Counted from the first letter of the stretch, positions 7,371 through 14,295 are shown. The stretch is DNA of 14,535 nucleotides from DATBIO01 sp036556965 (GCA_036556965.1 DATBIO010000314.1:1-14535), one strand, 5' to 3'. The notes: generated from the letters alone by a model not told the origin. A program made the numbers and translations.

Positions 7371-8680
7371 GGGAGCGGCCTGGGTGCCCGGGGAGGGGCG
7401 GGAGGTGCCCCCTTCACCACCACGCCGCCCTTCATCACGAAGCCCACCTTCATGAGGAGCGAGAGGTCGGCCAGGGCGTCGCCCTCCACCGCCACCACGT
7501 CCGCCATCTTGCCGGGCGCCAGCGAGCCCACGCGCTCCTCCCAGCCGATGTTGCGTGCGGCCTCGACGGTGGCGGCCTGCAGGGCGGCCATGGGCGTCAT
7601 CCCCCAGCGCACCATGTAGGGGAGCTGGCGCGCGTTCTCGCCGTGGGGGTAGACCCCGGCGTCGGTGCCGTAGGCGATGCGCACGCCCGCGGCCACCGCG
7701 CGGCGGAAGCCCTGGCGCTGGGCGTCGGTGGTCTCGTCGTTCTTGCGCAGGTACTCCTCGGGCCACCCCTGCCGGCGCCCCTCGGTGGCGATGTAGTCGC
7801 CGTTGTAGATGTCGGCCACGAGGTAGGTCCCCTTCTCGCGCATGAGGCGGATGGCCTCGTCGTCCATGAGCGAGCCGTGCTCGATGGTCTGCACGCCCGC
7901 ACGCACCGCGCGCTTGACGCCCTCCGCCCCGTGCGCGTGCGCGGTCACGCGCGCGCCGTAATGCGCGGCCTCCGTCACCGCCGCCCGCAGCTCCTCCTCC
8001 GTGTACTCGGAGGCCCCCGGCCGGGTGCCCCGGGTGAGGACGGCGCCGGTGGCCAGGATCTTGATGAAGTCCGCGCCCCCGTGCAGCAGCTCGCGCACCA
8101 CCTTGCGCACCTCGTCGGCGCTGTCCGCCACCCCGAAGCGCAGCTCGCGGGGCAGCACCACGTCGGGGGCCAGGCCGGTGACCTCGCCCGCGCCGCTGGT
8201 CACGGTGACGTACGCCCCCGCCACCGCCATGCGCGGGCCGGGCACGGTGCCCTGGTCGATGGCGTCGCGCAGGGCCACGTCCAGGAAGACGCGGTAGGTC
8301 CCCACGTCGCGCACGGTGGTGAAGCCGGCCTCCAGCGTCGTGCGCGCGTGGCGCACGCCGCGCAGCACCTGCGCCGCCGCGCTCAGGCGCAGGGGGGTGT
8401 CCGCGCCCGCGGACTGGATCTCGTCCACCAGGTGGGTGTGGCAGTCGATGAGCCCGGGGAGCACGGTGTGGCGCGACAGGTCGATGACGCGCGCCCCCGC
8501 GGGCAGGGGGGCGGCGCCGTCCTGCACCGCGCGCACGCGGTCGCCGGCCACCAGCACCACCTGGTCGCGCCGGACCTCGCCCTTCTCGACGTCCACCAGC
8601 CGGCCCGCGCGGATGGCCACCACGGGCTCCGGTGCCGCCGCCTGCGCCAGCACCAGGGACACGAGCCGCAGCAGGGTCAT
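7367..8680 (-). CDS. Exported metal-dependent amidohydrolase (imidazolonepropionase/prolidase-like)
   Basis: 437 residues of the amidohydrolase superfamily (TIM barrel flanked by a small beta-sandwich). Metal and catalytic residues are visible: HTH (His81, His83), Lys207 in DFIKILATG (candidate carboxylated lysine), His248/His250 in AHAHG, His268 in TIEHGS and Asp340 in GTDAG. The C-terminal LAPGKMADVVAVEGDAL is typical of the family. The likely substrates of close relatives are Xaa-Pro dipeptides or other small amides, but this cannot be decided here. ATG 8680 is preferred to the in-frame ATG 8698: GGAGG sits five bases before 8680, no such site precedes 8698, and the protein then opens with a short signal-like stretch (MTLLRLVSLVLAQA). 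It is first gene of a two-gene operon, and its stop codon overlaps the sulfatase-fold gene's start. Confidence 0.9.
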   Translation of the reverse strand: MTLLRLVSLVLAQAAAPEPVVAIRAGRLVDVEKGEVRRDQVVLVAGDRVRAVQDGAAPLPAGARVIDLSRHTVLPGLIDCHTHLVDEIQSAGADTPLRLSAAAQVLRGVRHARTTLEAGFTTVRDVGTYRVFLDVALRDAIDQGTVPGPRMAVAGAYVTVTSGAGEVTGLAPDVVLPRELRFGVADSADEVRKVVRELLHGGADFIKILATGAVLTRGTRPGASEYTEEELRAAVTEAAHYGARVTAHAHGAEGVKRAVRAGVQTIEHGSLMDDEAIRLMREKGTYLVADIYNGDYIATEGRRQGWPEEYLRKNDETTDAQRQGFRRAVAAGVRIAYGTDAGVYPHGENARQLPYMVRWGMTPMAALQAATVEAARNIGWEERVGSLAPGKMADVVAVEGDALADLSLLMKVGFVMKGGVVVKGAPPAPPRAPRPLP

Positions 8681-8685
8681 GCAGG

Positions 8686-8690
8686 CCTCC
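8686..8690 (-). promoter_or_regulatory. Shine-Dalgarno GGAGG that fixes the amidohydrolase start
   Basis: Read on the minus strand this is GGAGG, five bases before ATG 8680. It lies inside the longer possible reading frame starting at 8698, which has no ribosome-binding site of its own, so it decides for the shorter protein. Confidence 0.6.
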
Positions 8691-8708
8691 GCGCGCATCT
8701 TAGTGCGG

Positions 8709-8722
8709 GAGGGCCCGCCCTC
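8709..8722. promoter_or_regulatory. Palindrome in the divergent promoter region, possible operator
   Basis: GAGGGC-CC-GCCCTC is a perfect 6+6 inverted repeat with a two-base centre. It is placed in the 56-base gap between the divergent amidohydrolase and second sulfatase-fold gene, directly upstream of a -10-like TAGAAT. A repressor bound here could control both operons. Because the region is GC-rich, chance cannot be excluded, and no regulator gene lies in the window. Confidence 0.35.
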
Positions 8723-8723
8723 T

Positions 8724-8729
8724 TAGAAT
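8724..8729 (+). promoter_or_regulatory. -10-like box TAGAAT, possible leaderless promoter
   Basis: TAGAAT matches the TATAAT consensus at 5 of 6 positions and ends seven bases before GTG 8737. A transcript from it would begin at or next to the start codon. No Shine-Dalgarno site precedes the GTG, which fits leaderless translation. No convincing -35 box is seen. Confidence 0.4.
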
Positions 8730-8736
8730 CCCGGGC

Positions 8737-10878
8737 GTGGCGCGATACGGGCGCTCGTGGTGGTGGATGGCGGCCGCGGCGGCCGCCGCCCTGGGCGCGT
8801 TCCTGGTCCTTCGCGTCCTCCGGACGCGGCCGCCCAACCTGCTGCTGATCACGGTGGACACCCTGCGCGCCGACCACGTGGGAGCCTACGGCGGGGCCGC
8901 CCCCACGCCGGCCCTGGACGGCCTGGCCCGGCGCGGGGCGCGCTTCGCGCGCGCGCAGGCGGCCGTGCCCATCACCGGCCCCTCCCATGCGACGCTGCTC
9001 ACCGGGCTCTACCCCCCGTCGCACGGCGTGCGCGACAACGTGCGCTTCGCCCTGGACGCGCGCCATCCCACCCTGGCCTCGATCCTGAAGGAGCGCGGCT
9101 ACCGCACGGGCGCCGTGATCGGCGCCTACCCCCTGGCCTCCGGCTTCGGCTTCGGACAGGGCTTCGAGACCTTCGACGAGAGGCTCCGCGAGACGCCGGC
9201 CGGCGCCCAGGGCGCGGAGAGGGGCGGCGACGCGGTGGCGGAGGCGGCCCTCGCCTTCCTGGCCGCCGACGACCCCCGCCCGTTCTTCCTGTGGGCGCAC
9301 TTCTACGATCCGCACACCCCGTACGACCCGCCCTCGCCCTACCGCGAGTCGTACGCCGGCCGCCTCTACGCGGGCGAGGTGGCCTACGCGGACGCCCAGC
9401 TCGGCCGCCTGCTCGACGCGTTGCGGGCGTCGGGCCGCGAGCCGCGTACCGTGGTGGCGGCGGCGGCCGACCACGGCGAGGGGCTGGGCGCGCACGGCGA
9501 GGCCACGCACGCGGTCCTCGTCTACGAGTCCACGCTGCACGTGCCGTTTCTCCTCGCCGGCCCGGGCGTCCCCGCGGGCACGGTGGTGGCCGACCAGGTC
9601 GGCCTGGTGGACGTCCTCCCCACCGTGCTGCGGCTCCTCGGCGTCGCGCCGCCCCCGGGCCTGCCCGGCCGCGACCTCGCGCCGGCCCTGCGCGGCGAGC
9701 GCCTCCCCGCCCAGCCGCTCTACGCGGAGAGCCTGTTCGGCCGCATCAACTGCCGCTGGTCCAGCCTGCGCGCGTGGACCCACGACGGCTGGAAGCTCAT
9801 CGACGGCGCCGCCCCCGAGCTCTACCGGGTGGCCGACGACCCCGGGGAGACCCGTGACCACGCGGCGGGCGAGGCGGCCCGCGTGGCGCGGATGCGGGAG
9901 GCCCTGCACGCGGCGGTGCAGCGCATGGCGCCGGGCGGCGACTCCGCGCGGCCGCGGGCCCTCTCCGCCGAGCAGGAGGAGCGCCTGCGCAGCCTCGGCT
10001 ACGCGGCGGGGCCGGCGGGCGCGCAGGGCGCGCCCGACGCGCCTGGCCTTCCCGACCCGCGCACCCACGTCGGCCTCTTCGAGCGGCTGCAGGCCCTGAC
10101 CACGGCCCGCGGCGGCCAGCTCGCCGCCGCGGCGCAGGAGGCGGCGGCCATCGCCGCGCGCGATCCCGGCAACCCCTTCGCCCACTTCACGGCCGCGTCC
10201 GTCGCCTACCGTGCGGGCGACCTCGAGGGCGCGGGCCAGGCCTTTGCGCGCGCCCTTGCCCTCGAGCCCGACGCCTTCGCCCTGCGCGCGAGCTACGGCA
10301 CGCTGCTGCGCGAGCGCGGCGCCCTGGCCGCCTCGGAGAAGGAGCTGCGCGTGGCGCAGGCGCAGTCGCCCGCGGGCGACGACGCGGCGCGCATCGCCCT
10401 CGCCGAGACCCTGTCCGCCGCGGGCAAGTGGGACGAGGCCGACCGCCTGCTGGACGAGGTCCTCTCTCGCGCGCCCAGCGACCGGCGCGCGCTCCTCGCG
10501 CGCGGGCGACTGCGCTTCCAGGAGAGCCGCATGGTGGAGGCGGTGGCCGACCTCGAGCGCGCCCAGGGCGACGACGAGGCGGCCATCGCCCTGGCGCGGG
10601 CCTGGGTTCGCCTGGGCGGAACGGCGCAGGCCGAGGCCGCCCTCGCGGGCGTCCTGCGCGGATCCCCCGGCCATCCCTGGGCCCTGGCCGTCCTCGCCCA
10701 CGCCCGCGCCAACGCCGGGCGCCGGGCCGAGGCCCTCGCGCTCCTCGGGCGCGCGGAGTCGGCGCGCCCGCGCCGCGCCGACGCGTGGCTCACCCTGGCG
10801 GAGGCCTACGCGGCGGCCGGGGAGCCGGCCGCCGCCGCCCGCGCGCGGCAGCAGGCGCGCGGAGCGGAGCGGCCGTAG
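8737..10878 (+). CDS. Membrane-anchored sulfatase-fold hydrolase/transferase fused to TPR repeats
   Basis: 713 residues, same architecture as the minus-strand lipoprotein at 5358-7370 and probably an old paralogue. An N-terminal anchor helix (about residues 9-28, WWWMAAAAAAALGAFLVL) replaces the lipobox. The catalytic domain has Asp41 (ITVDTLRAD), T80-G-P-S-H at the nucleophile site, HFYDPHTPY (188-196) and ADHGEGLGAHGE (244-255). As in its relative, Thr replaces the Cys/Ser needed for formylglycine and His replaces the Arg, so phosphate-ester chemistry is as likely as sulfate-ester chemistry. Residues ~445-705 are TPR-like helical repeats. GTG 8737 is the most upstream start that suits the -10 box; ATG 8767 would still keep most of the helix. 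It is first gene of a plus-strand run of four. Confidence 0.88.
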   Translation: MARYGRSWWWMAAAAAAALGAFLVLRVLRTRPPNLLLITVDTLRADHVGAYGGAAPTPALDGLARRGARFARAQAAVPITGPSHATLLTGLYPPSHGVRDNVRFALDARHPTLASILKERGYRTGAVIGAYPLASGFGFGQGFETFDERLRETPAGAQGAERGGDAVAEAALAFLAADDPRPFFLWAHFYDPHTPYDPPSPYRESYAGRLYAGEVAYADAQLGRLLDALRASGREPRTVVAAAADHGEGLGAHGEATHAVLVYESTLHVPFLLAGPGVPAGTVVADQVGLVDVLPTVLRLLGVAPPPGLPGRDLAPALRGERLPAQPLYAESLFGRINCRWSSLRAWTHDGWKLIDGAAPELYRVADDPGETRDHAAGEAARVARMREALHAAVQRMAPGGDSARPRALSAEQEERLRSLGYAAGPAGAQGAPDAPGLPDPRTHVGLFERLQALTTARGGQLAAAAQEAAAIAARDPGNPFAHFTAASVAYRAGDLEGAGQAFARALALEPDAFALRASYGTLLRERGALAASEKELRVAQAQSPAGDDAARIALAETLSAAGKWDEADRLLDEVLSRAPSDRRALLARGRLRFQESRMVEAVADLERAQGDDEAAIALARAWVRLGGTAQAEAALAGVLRGSPGHPWALAVLAHARANAGRRAEALALLGRAESARPRRADAWLTLAEAYAAAGEPAAAARARQQARGAERP

Positions 10879-10915
10879 GGTGCGCGTCCACGACGACCGT
10901 CCGGGCCCACGCTTG

Positions 10916-11515
10916 ATGGCGCGGCGGCACGTGCTGCCCCTCGCCCTCCTGGCGGTGGGCGGCCTGGGACCGGGCTGCGGCCCGTCGGCGCCGAGCGAGG
11001 CCCCCTGCCCCGGGCCCTATCCCGACCCGGCCACTTCGGCGTACGTGCTCCCGTGGAGCGTCGGCCAGGGATACCGCGTGGGCCAGGGCAACTGCGGCCC
11101 GGGATCCCACGCCGCGGGCAGCGCCGTCCAGTACGCCTACGACTTCCTGATGCCCACGGGGACGGCGGTGCTGGCGGCGCGCAGCGGCACCGTGCTCCTC
11201 GTGGAGGAGCGGTTCGCCGACGGCACGCGGCGCGCCGGCGAGGAGAACTACGTGAACGTCCGGCACGGCGACGGCACCCTGGCCGGCTACGTCCACCTCA
11301 CGCAGGGGGGCGCGCTCGTGGAGGTGGGGCAGCCCGTGACCCAGGGCCAGGTCCTCGGGCTGAGCGGCGACAGCGGCTCCAGCAGCGAGCCGCACCTCCA
11401 CTTCCACGTGCAGGCCTGCGAGGGCTGCGGCACCGTGCCGATCAGCTTCCGCAACACGCGGCCCCATCCCCGTGGCCTGGTCCAGGGAGAGACCTATCAG
11501 GCGGAGCCGTTCTAG
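10916..11515 (+). CDS. M23/LytM-type peptidase-like protein, probable lipoprotein
   Basis: 199 residues. The hydrophobic signal MARRHVLPLALLAVGG ends at Cys21 with an imperfect lipobox (GPGC). The LytM core runs from ~70 to 166: YAYDFLMPTGTAVLAARSGTV, YVHL (His127), and PHLHFHV (His160, 162, 164). The Zn ligands Asp76 and the HxH are present. The position four before Asp76, usually the first His ligand, is Gln72; His65 lies further upstream and might substitute. The substrate could be peptidoglycan cross-links, or the protein may be a non-catalytic regulator. Four extra Cys (31, 60, 168, 171) could form disulfides in the periplasm. ATG 10916 gives the best signal peptide; in-frame GTG 10880, ten bases after a GGAG, is an alternative. 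The stop overlaps the next start by one base (TAGTG). Confidence 0.83.
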   Translation: MARRHVLPLALLAVGGLGPGCGPSAPSEAPCPGPYPDPATSAYVLPWSVGQGYRVGQGNCGPGSHAAGSAVQYAYDFLMPTGTAVLAARSGTVLLVEERFADGTRRAGEENYVNVRHGDGTLAGYVHLTQGGALVEVGQPVTQGQVLGLSGDSGSSSEPHLHFHVQACEGCGTVPISFRNTRPHPRGLVQGETYQAEPF

Positions 11516-11985
11516 TGGACGCGGGCGAAGAGCCGACGCGGGCGCTCTCGTTCCTGACCCCCGAGCAGGCCACCCGCCTCGGTGGCCTGCCCGCGGAGGC
11601 CGTGGTGGGCGTCTTCCTCGGGGACGCGGTGAACGTGCAACAGTTCCAGCCCAACCGCGTCTTCGTGGACTTCATGCACGACGTCATCCGGCGGAGAGGG
11701 CCCGAGGACCCGTCGCTGCGCGCGGCCGCCGCCGAGCAGGGCGAGGGCTGGCTCTACGTGATCGACCAGCGGACGCCGGAGGGGCCGCAGGGCCGCGTGC
11801 CCCCCGAGGACATCATCGGTGGGTTCAAGGTGGAGCACGGCCACGTGGTGGCGGAGTGCTACTGGGCGAACGAGCATCATCGGGTCTTCACCCACAACGG
11901 CATCGTCCGCCTGCCGCCTTCGCTCCACGAGGCCCTCCTGCGGGAGCTGGAACGGCGAAAGGGCAGGGTGCGCGACGATGGCTGA
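11515..11985 (+). CDS. Protein of unknown function, 156 residues
   Basis: I do not recognise a family with confidence. GTG 11515 overlaps the preceding TAG stop by one base and has GGAG eight bases upstream, so translation is probably coupled to the peptidase gene. The product has no signal peptide or membrane segment and looks globular and cytoplasmic, unlike its neighbours. Visible blocks are an N-terminal FLTPEQATRLGGLP, then FVDFMHDVIRR (51-60), GWLYVIDQRTPEG (78-90), VPPEDIIGGFKVEHGHVV (95-112) and NEHHRVFTHNGIVRLPPSLHEALLRELERRK (119-149). The repeated His/Asn near 119-128 might bind metal, which is a guess. Dense packing and normal codon use in the operon argue that it is a real gene. 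It may be an accessory or regulatory partner of the surrounding enzymes. Confidence 0.75.
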   Translation: MDAGEEPTRALSFLTPEQATRLGGLPAEAVVGVFLGDAVNVQQFQPNRVFVDFMHDVIRRRGPEDPSLRAAAAEQGEGWLYVIDQRTPEGPQGRVPPEDIIGGFKVEHGHVVAECYWANEHHRVFTHNGIVRLPPSLHEALLRELERRKGRVRDDG

Positions 11986-12892
11986 GACCTGGGGAGGGAG
12001 CGTACCGTTGGCGGGGCGGAAGAACAGGACGCGCTTCCTGCTCGTCGCGCTGGCCCTGGCGGGGGCGGTCGGGCCGCTGCGCGCCGAGGAACCCGGGGCG
12101 AAGGCGCCGCCCGCGCGGCCGGCCTTCACCGACGCGGAGAAGGAGCGCTTCCTGCTCGAAGGGCGGATCCTGCGCCGCCGGTCCACGCCGCAGGGCGTCA
12201 CCAACTCCGAGATCGCCACCCTTTCCCTCGACGGGCTGGAGCACGACGCCCACATCCAGGACGTCGACGAGCACGAGCGCGTGGCCCGGATGGGAGGGAA
12301 GGTCGAGGTGGACTTCCGCGACAGCTGGCAGGGCAACGTGGCCGCCTATCGCCTCGACCGCCTCCTCGGCCTCGGGATGGTGCCGGTCACCGTGGCCCGG
12401 CACGACGGCCCCCGGCCCGCCTCCTTCACGTGGTGGGTGGACGACTTCCTCATGGACGAGAAGGCGCGCCAGCAGCGCAAGGTCCGCGTGCCGGACGCCG
12501 AGGCCTGGAACCGCCAGATGTACGCCCTGCGGATCTTCGACCAGCTCATCTACAACTTCGACCGCAACGCGGGCAACCTGGCCATCGACACCGCGTGGCG
12601 GATCTGGATGATCGACCACACGCGGGCCTTCAAGAACCTGGACGAGATCAGGAGTCCCAAGAGCCTGGGCAAGCGCTGCCCGCGGGGCCTCCTGGAGGGG
12701 CTCCGGCGCCTGGACCGGGTGACGCTGGAGAAGTCGCTGGACGAGGTCCTGGACGGCTACCAGATCGGCGCCCTGCTCCGGCGGCGCGACGCCATCGTCC
12801 GCCACTTCGAGGCCAGGATCGCGCGCCACGGCGAGCGCGCGGTGCTCTACGACCTGCCCTCGCGCGTCGAGGCTACCGCGGCGCCGCGCTGA
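11978..12892 (+). CDS. Exported FAM20/HipA-like kinase-fold protein
   Basis: 304 residues from ATG 11978, which overlaps the preceding stop. A TTG at 12008 is a strong alternative start: GGGAGGGAG precedes it by seven bases, and it gives a compact signal peptide (basic RKNRTR, hydrophobic LLVALALAGAV, cut near LRA|EE). Motifs fit the FAM20-like atypical kinase fold: NVAAYRLDRLLGLGMVP (120-136) resembles the alphaC region, RIFDQLIYNFDRNAGN (185-200) is the catalytic loop with Asp195/Arg196/Asn197 and Asn200, and WMIDHTRAF (210-218) supplies metal-binding Asp213. The usual alphaC Glu appears to be Asn120, and the ATP-binding Lys is not obvious in the N-lobe. Activity is therefore open: kinase, other nucleotidyl/phosphoryl transferase, or pseudokinase. 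It is last gene of the operon and faces an exported phosphatase. Confidence 0.82.
   Translation: MAETWGGSVPLAGRKNRTRFLLVALALAGAVGPLRAEEPGAKAPPARPAFTDAEKERFLLEGRILRRRSTPQGVTNSEIATLSLDGLEHDAHIQDVDEHERVARMGGKVEVDFRDSWQGNVAAYRLDRLLGLGMVPVTVARHDGPRPASFTWWVDDFLMDEKARQQRKVRVPDAEAWNRQMYALRIFDQLIYNFDRNAGNLAIDTAWRIWMIDHTRAFKNLDEIRSPKSLGKRCPRGLLEGLRRLDRVTLEKSLDEVLDGYQIGALLRRRDAIVRHFEARIARHGERAVLYDLPSRVEATAAPR
11992..12000 (+). promoter_or_regulatory. Strong Shine-Dalgarno site within the upstream part of the kinase-like frame
   Basis: GGGAGGGAG ends seven bases before TTG 12008. It is the best ribosome-binding match in this operon. It suggests that the true start of the kinase-like gene is TTG 12008 rather than ATG 11978, where only a weak AGGG lies nine bases upstream. 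Confidence 0.45.
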
Positions 12893-13994
12893 GCGCCGCC
12901 GCTTCCAGCCGCGCCAGGAGGCCACGCAGGCGGCCGGGGTCCGGATCGAGCGCCATCACCTCGCGCACATAGGCCACGAGCGCATCGCCCCCTTCGGGCA
13001 GGAGCAGGCGCCGGCCCCGGTGGACGGCGTAGGCCCGGCCCTGCTCCAGGAGCAGCGATGCGGGAGGACCGCCGTAAACCCGCGACAGGCCCACGTCGAT
13101 CGACACCACGCGCCCGCCGTAGAGGGGCAGGATGACGCCGTCGTTGCGGGTATGGCCGATCACGATTCGGCGGATCCCGTGGCGCCGCAGCACCGCGTCG
13201 ACGTGGGCGGACAGCGCGGCGTCACCTCCCGCCAGGCCGCGGAACCACAGCGGCCCGTCGGCGTCGCGGCTGAGGAGCGCGGTGAGCGGATCGGCCTCAG
13301 CCAGCTCTCGGCGTATCCGCCCGTTGAGGTCCCGGAGCGAGAGGTCCGCATACTTGGGCGAGATCCCGCCGTGCAGGAAGAGCGTGTCCCCAACGCGCGC
13401 CACCGCGTCCTGGCGCGCGACCCACGCACCGTACCGCCCTTTGGGGGCCCACGCGCGGCGGTGCTCCACCCATCCCAGCGGGTGCGCCGCGTCGAAGGCC
13501 TGCCGATCGGCGGCCGTGGAGGCCCCCGCCCCGCCCCGCCGGCGCAGGCGCTCCCAGGCCTCGTCGCGCAGGCGGCCCGAATCGGAAGTGGCGAACTCGG
13601 CGTACTCCTCCGGCGACACGTAGCGCAGGTCGCCCAGGACGTTCATGGCCTCGTGGTTTCCGACGAGGGCGTGCACGCGTCCTCCGGCGGCCTTCGCCTC
13701 CTCCTCCAGGCGCATGAGGAGGTCCATGACCTTCCGCGACGCGGGCCCGCGGTCCACCCGGTCGCCGGTCTGCACGAGCCGGGTCCGCCCGCCCGCCCAG
13801 CGGCCCTGCGCGTCGATGATCCCGGCCTGCTCGAGGACGGTGACGAGCTGGGCATGGTCGCCGTGCACGTCGCCGACCGCCACGACGCGTGCGACACCGT
13901 CCCAGCCGTCCTCCGCGGCGCTCTCGTCCGCGAACGCCCACGCCACGAGCGCGGCGCTCGCCACGACGAGAAGTCCCCGCCCCGCCCAGCTCAC
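12873..13994 (-). CDS. Exported PPP-family (Shewanella-like) metallophosphatase
   Basis: 373 residues with GTG start at 13994, GAGGA five bases upstream, and a signal peptide (LLVVASAALVAWAFA, cut near ADESA). The full PPP metallophosphatase set is present in order: GDVHG (41-45; Asp42, His44), GDRVDRG (77-83; Asp78), GNHE (112-115; Asn113, His114), HGG (208-210) and GHT (280-282). Together these would hold the two-metal centre, so an active phosphomonoesterase is expected. Members of this bacterial branch include Shewanella-type protein phosphatases, but proteins, small phosphates or lipids are all possible substrates here. A segment between motifs GNHE and HGG (~116-207), longer than a minimal core, may form a substrate cap. 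The gene converges on the kinase-like gene and overlaps it by 20 bases. Confidence 0.92.
   Translation of the reverse strand: MSWAGRGLLVVASAALVAWAFADESAAEDGWDGVARVVAVGDVHGDHAQLVTVLEQAGIIDAQGRWAGGRTRLVQTGDRVDRGPASRKVMDLLMRLEEEAKAAGGRVHALVGNHEAMNVLGDLRYVSPEEYAEFATSDSGRLRDEAWERLRRRGGAGASTAADRQAFDAAHPLGWVEHRRAWAPKGRYGAWVARQDAVARVGDTLFLHGGISPKYADLSLRDLNGRIRRELAEADPLTALLSRDADGPLWFRGLAGGDAALSAHVDAVLRRHGIRRIVIGHTRNDGVILPLYGGRVVSIDVGLSRVYGGPPASLLLEQGRAYAVHRGRRLLLPEGGDALVAYVREVMALDPDPGRLRGLLARLEAAALSAAPR
12878..12899. terminator. Hairpin in the convergent kinase/phosphatase overlap
   Basis: GCGGCGC (12878-12884) pairs perfectly with GCGCCGC (12893-12899) around an 8-base loop that contains the TGA stop of the kinase-like gene (12890-12892). 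It sits where a shared terminator for the two convergent genes would be expected, but has no T-run and is only 7 bp in very GC-rich DNA. Confidence 0.3.
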
Positions 13995-14295
13995 TCCCGT
14001 CCTCGGGGCCCGCCGCCCGACGCATGGACTGATCGCTCGACAACTCGCGATGGCCGGGTTCGAGGCATCAGCCCATCTCTTTCAGCTCGTTCTGTTGGAC
14101 AGACAAGCGGCTTGAGCATAGACGAGCGTGTGCCTCGCTACTATCCGACCGAAATGGCGGTGAGTGTGCCCATCTTTGGCAATCAGCCGGGCTCGCATCA
14201 ACTCTGTTGACTGTCGATTGTTGGAGGCGTAGCTTCAGCCGTTGAGGCGAGACAACGCTGCTTCGAGTTCCCGGGCGACTTCCAGTGGCCATCTG
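13995..14295. other. Lower-GC intergenic stretch, no gene recognised
   Basis: About 300 bases upstream of the minus-strand phosphatase gene. GC is visibly lower: 35 of 60 in 14101-14160 and 32 of 60 in 14161-14220, against 45 of 60 in coding line 9001-9060. The Shine-Dalgarno of the phosphatase gene lies at 14000-14004. I see no convincing promoter, tRNA, repeat or conserved frame. Short reading frames across it show no recognisable protein features. Confidence 0.5.

Noticed and set aside
5496..7619. Long plus-strand open frame (707 codons) opposite the lipoprotein sulfatase-fold gene.
   Set aside because: Arg/Gly/Ala/Gln-rich without any motif, while the minus strand carries a complete catalytic domain and TPRs.
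8696..8698. In-frame ATG six codons upstream of the chosen amidohydrolase start.
   Set aside because: No Shine-Dalgarno site precedes it, and the good GGAGG lies inside this extension, before ATG 8680.
8677..10701. Minus-strand open frame (674 codons) opposite the second sulfatase-fold gene.
   Set aside because: Mirror frame of GC-rich codons with no recognisable domain and no ribosome-binding site; the plus strand is clearly coding.
14057..14063. GGTTCGA, resembling the T-arm of a tRNA.
   Set aside because: No matching stems, anticodon arm or acceptor pairing can be built around it.
14240..14257. Small hairpin CGTTG-N8-CAACG in the right-hand intergenic stretch.
   Set aside because: Only 5 bp with an 8-base loop, no T-run and no gene end nearby; likely chance.
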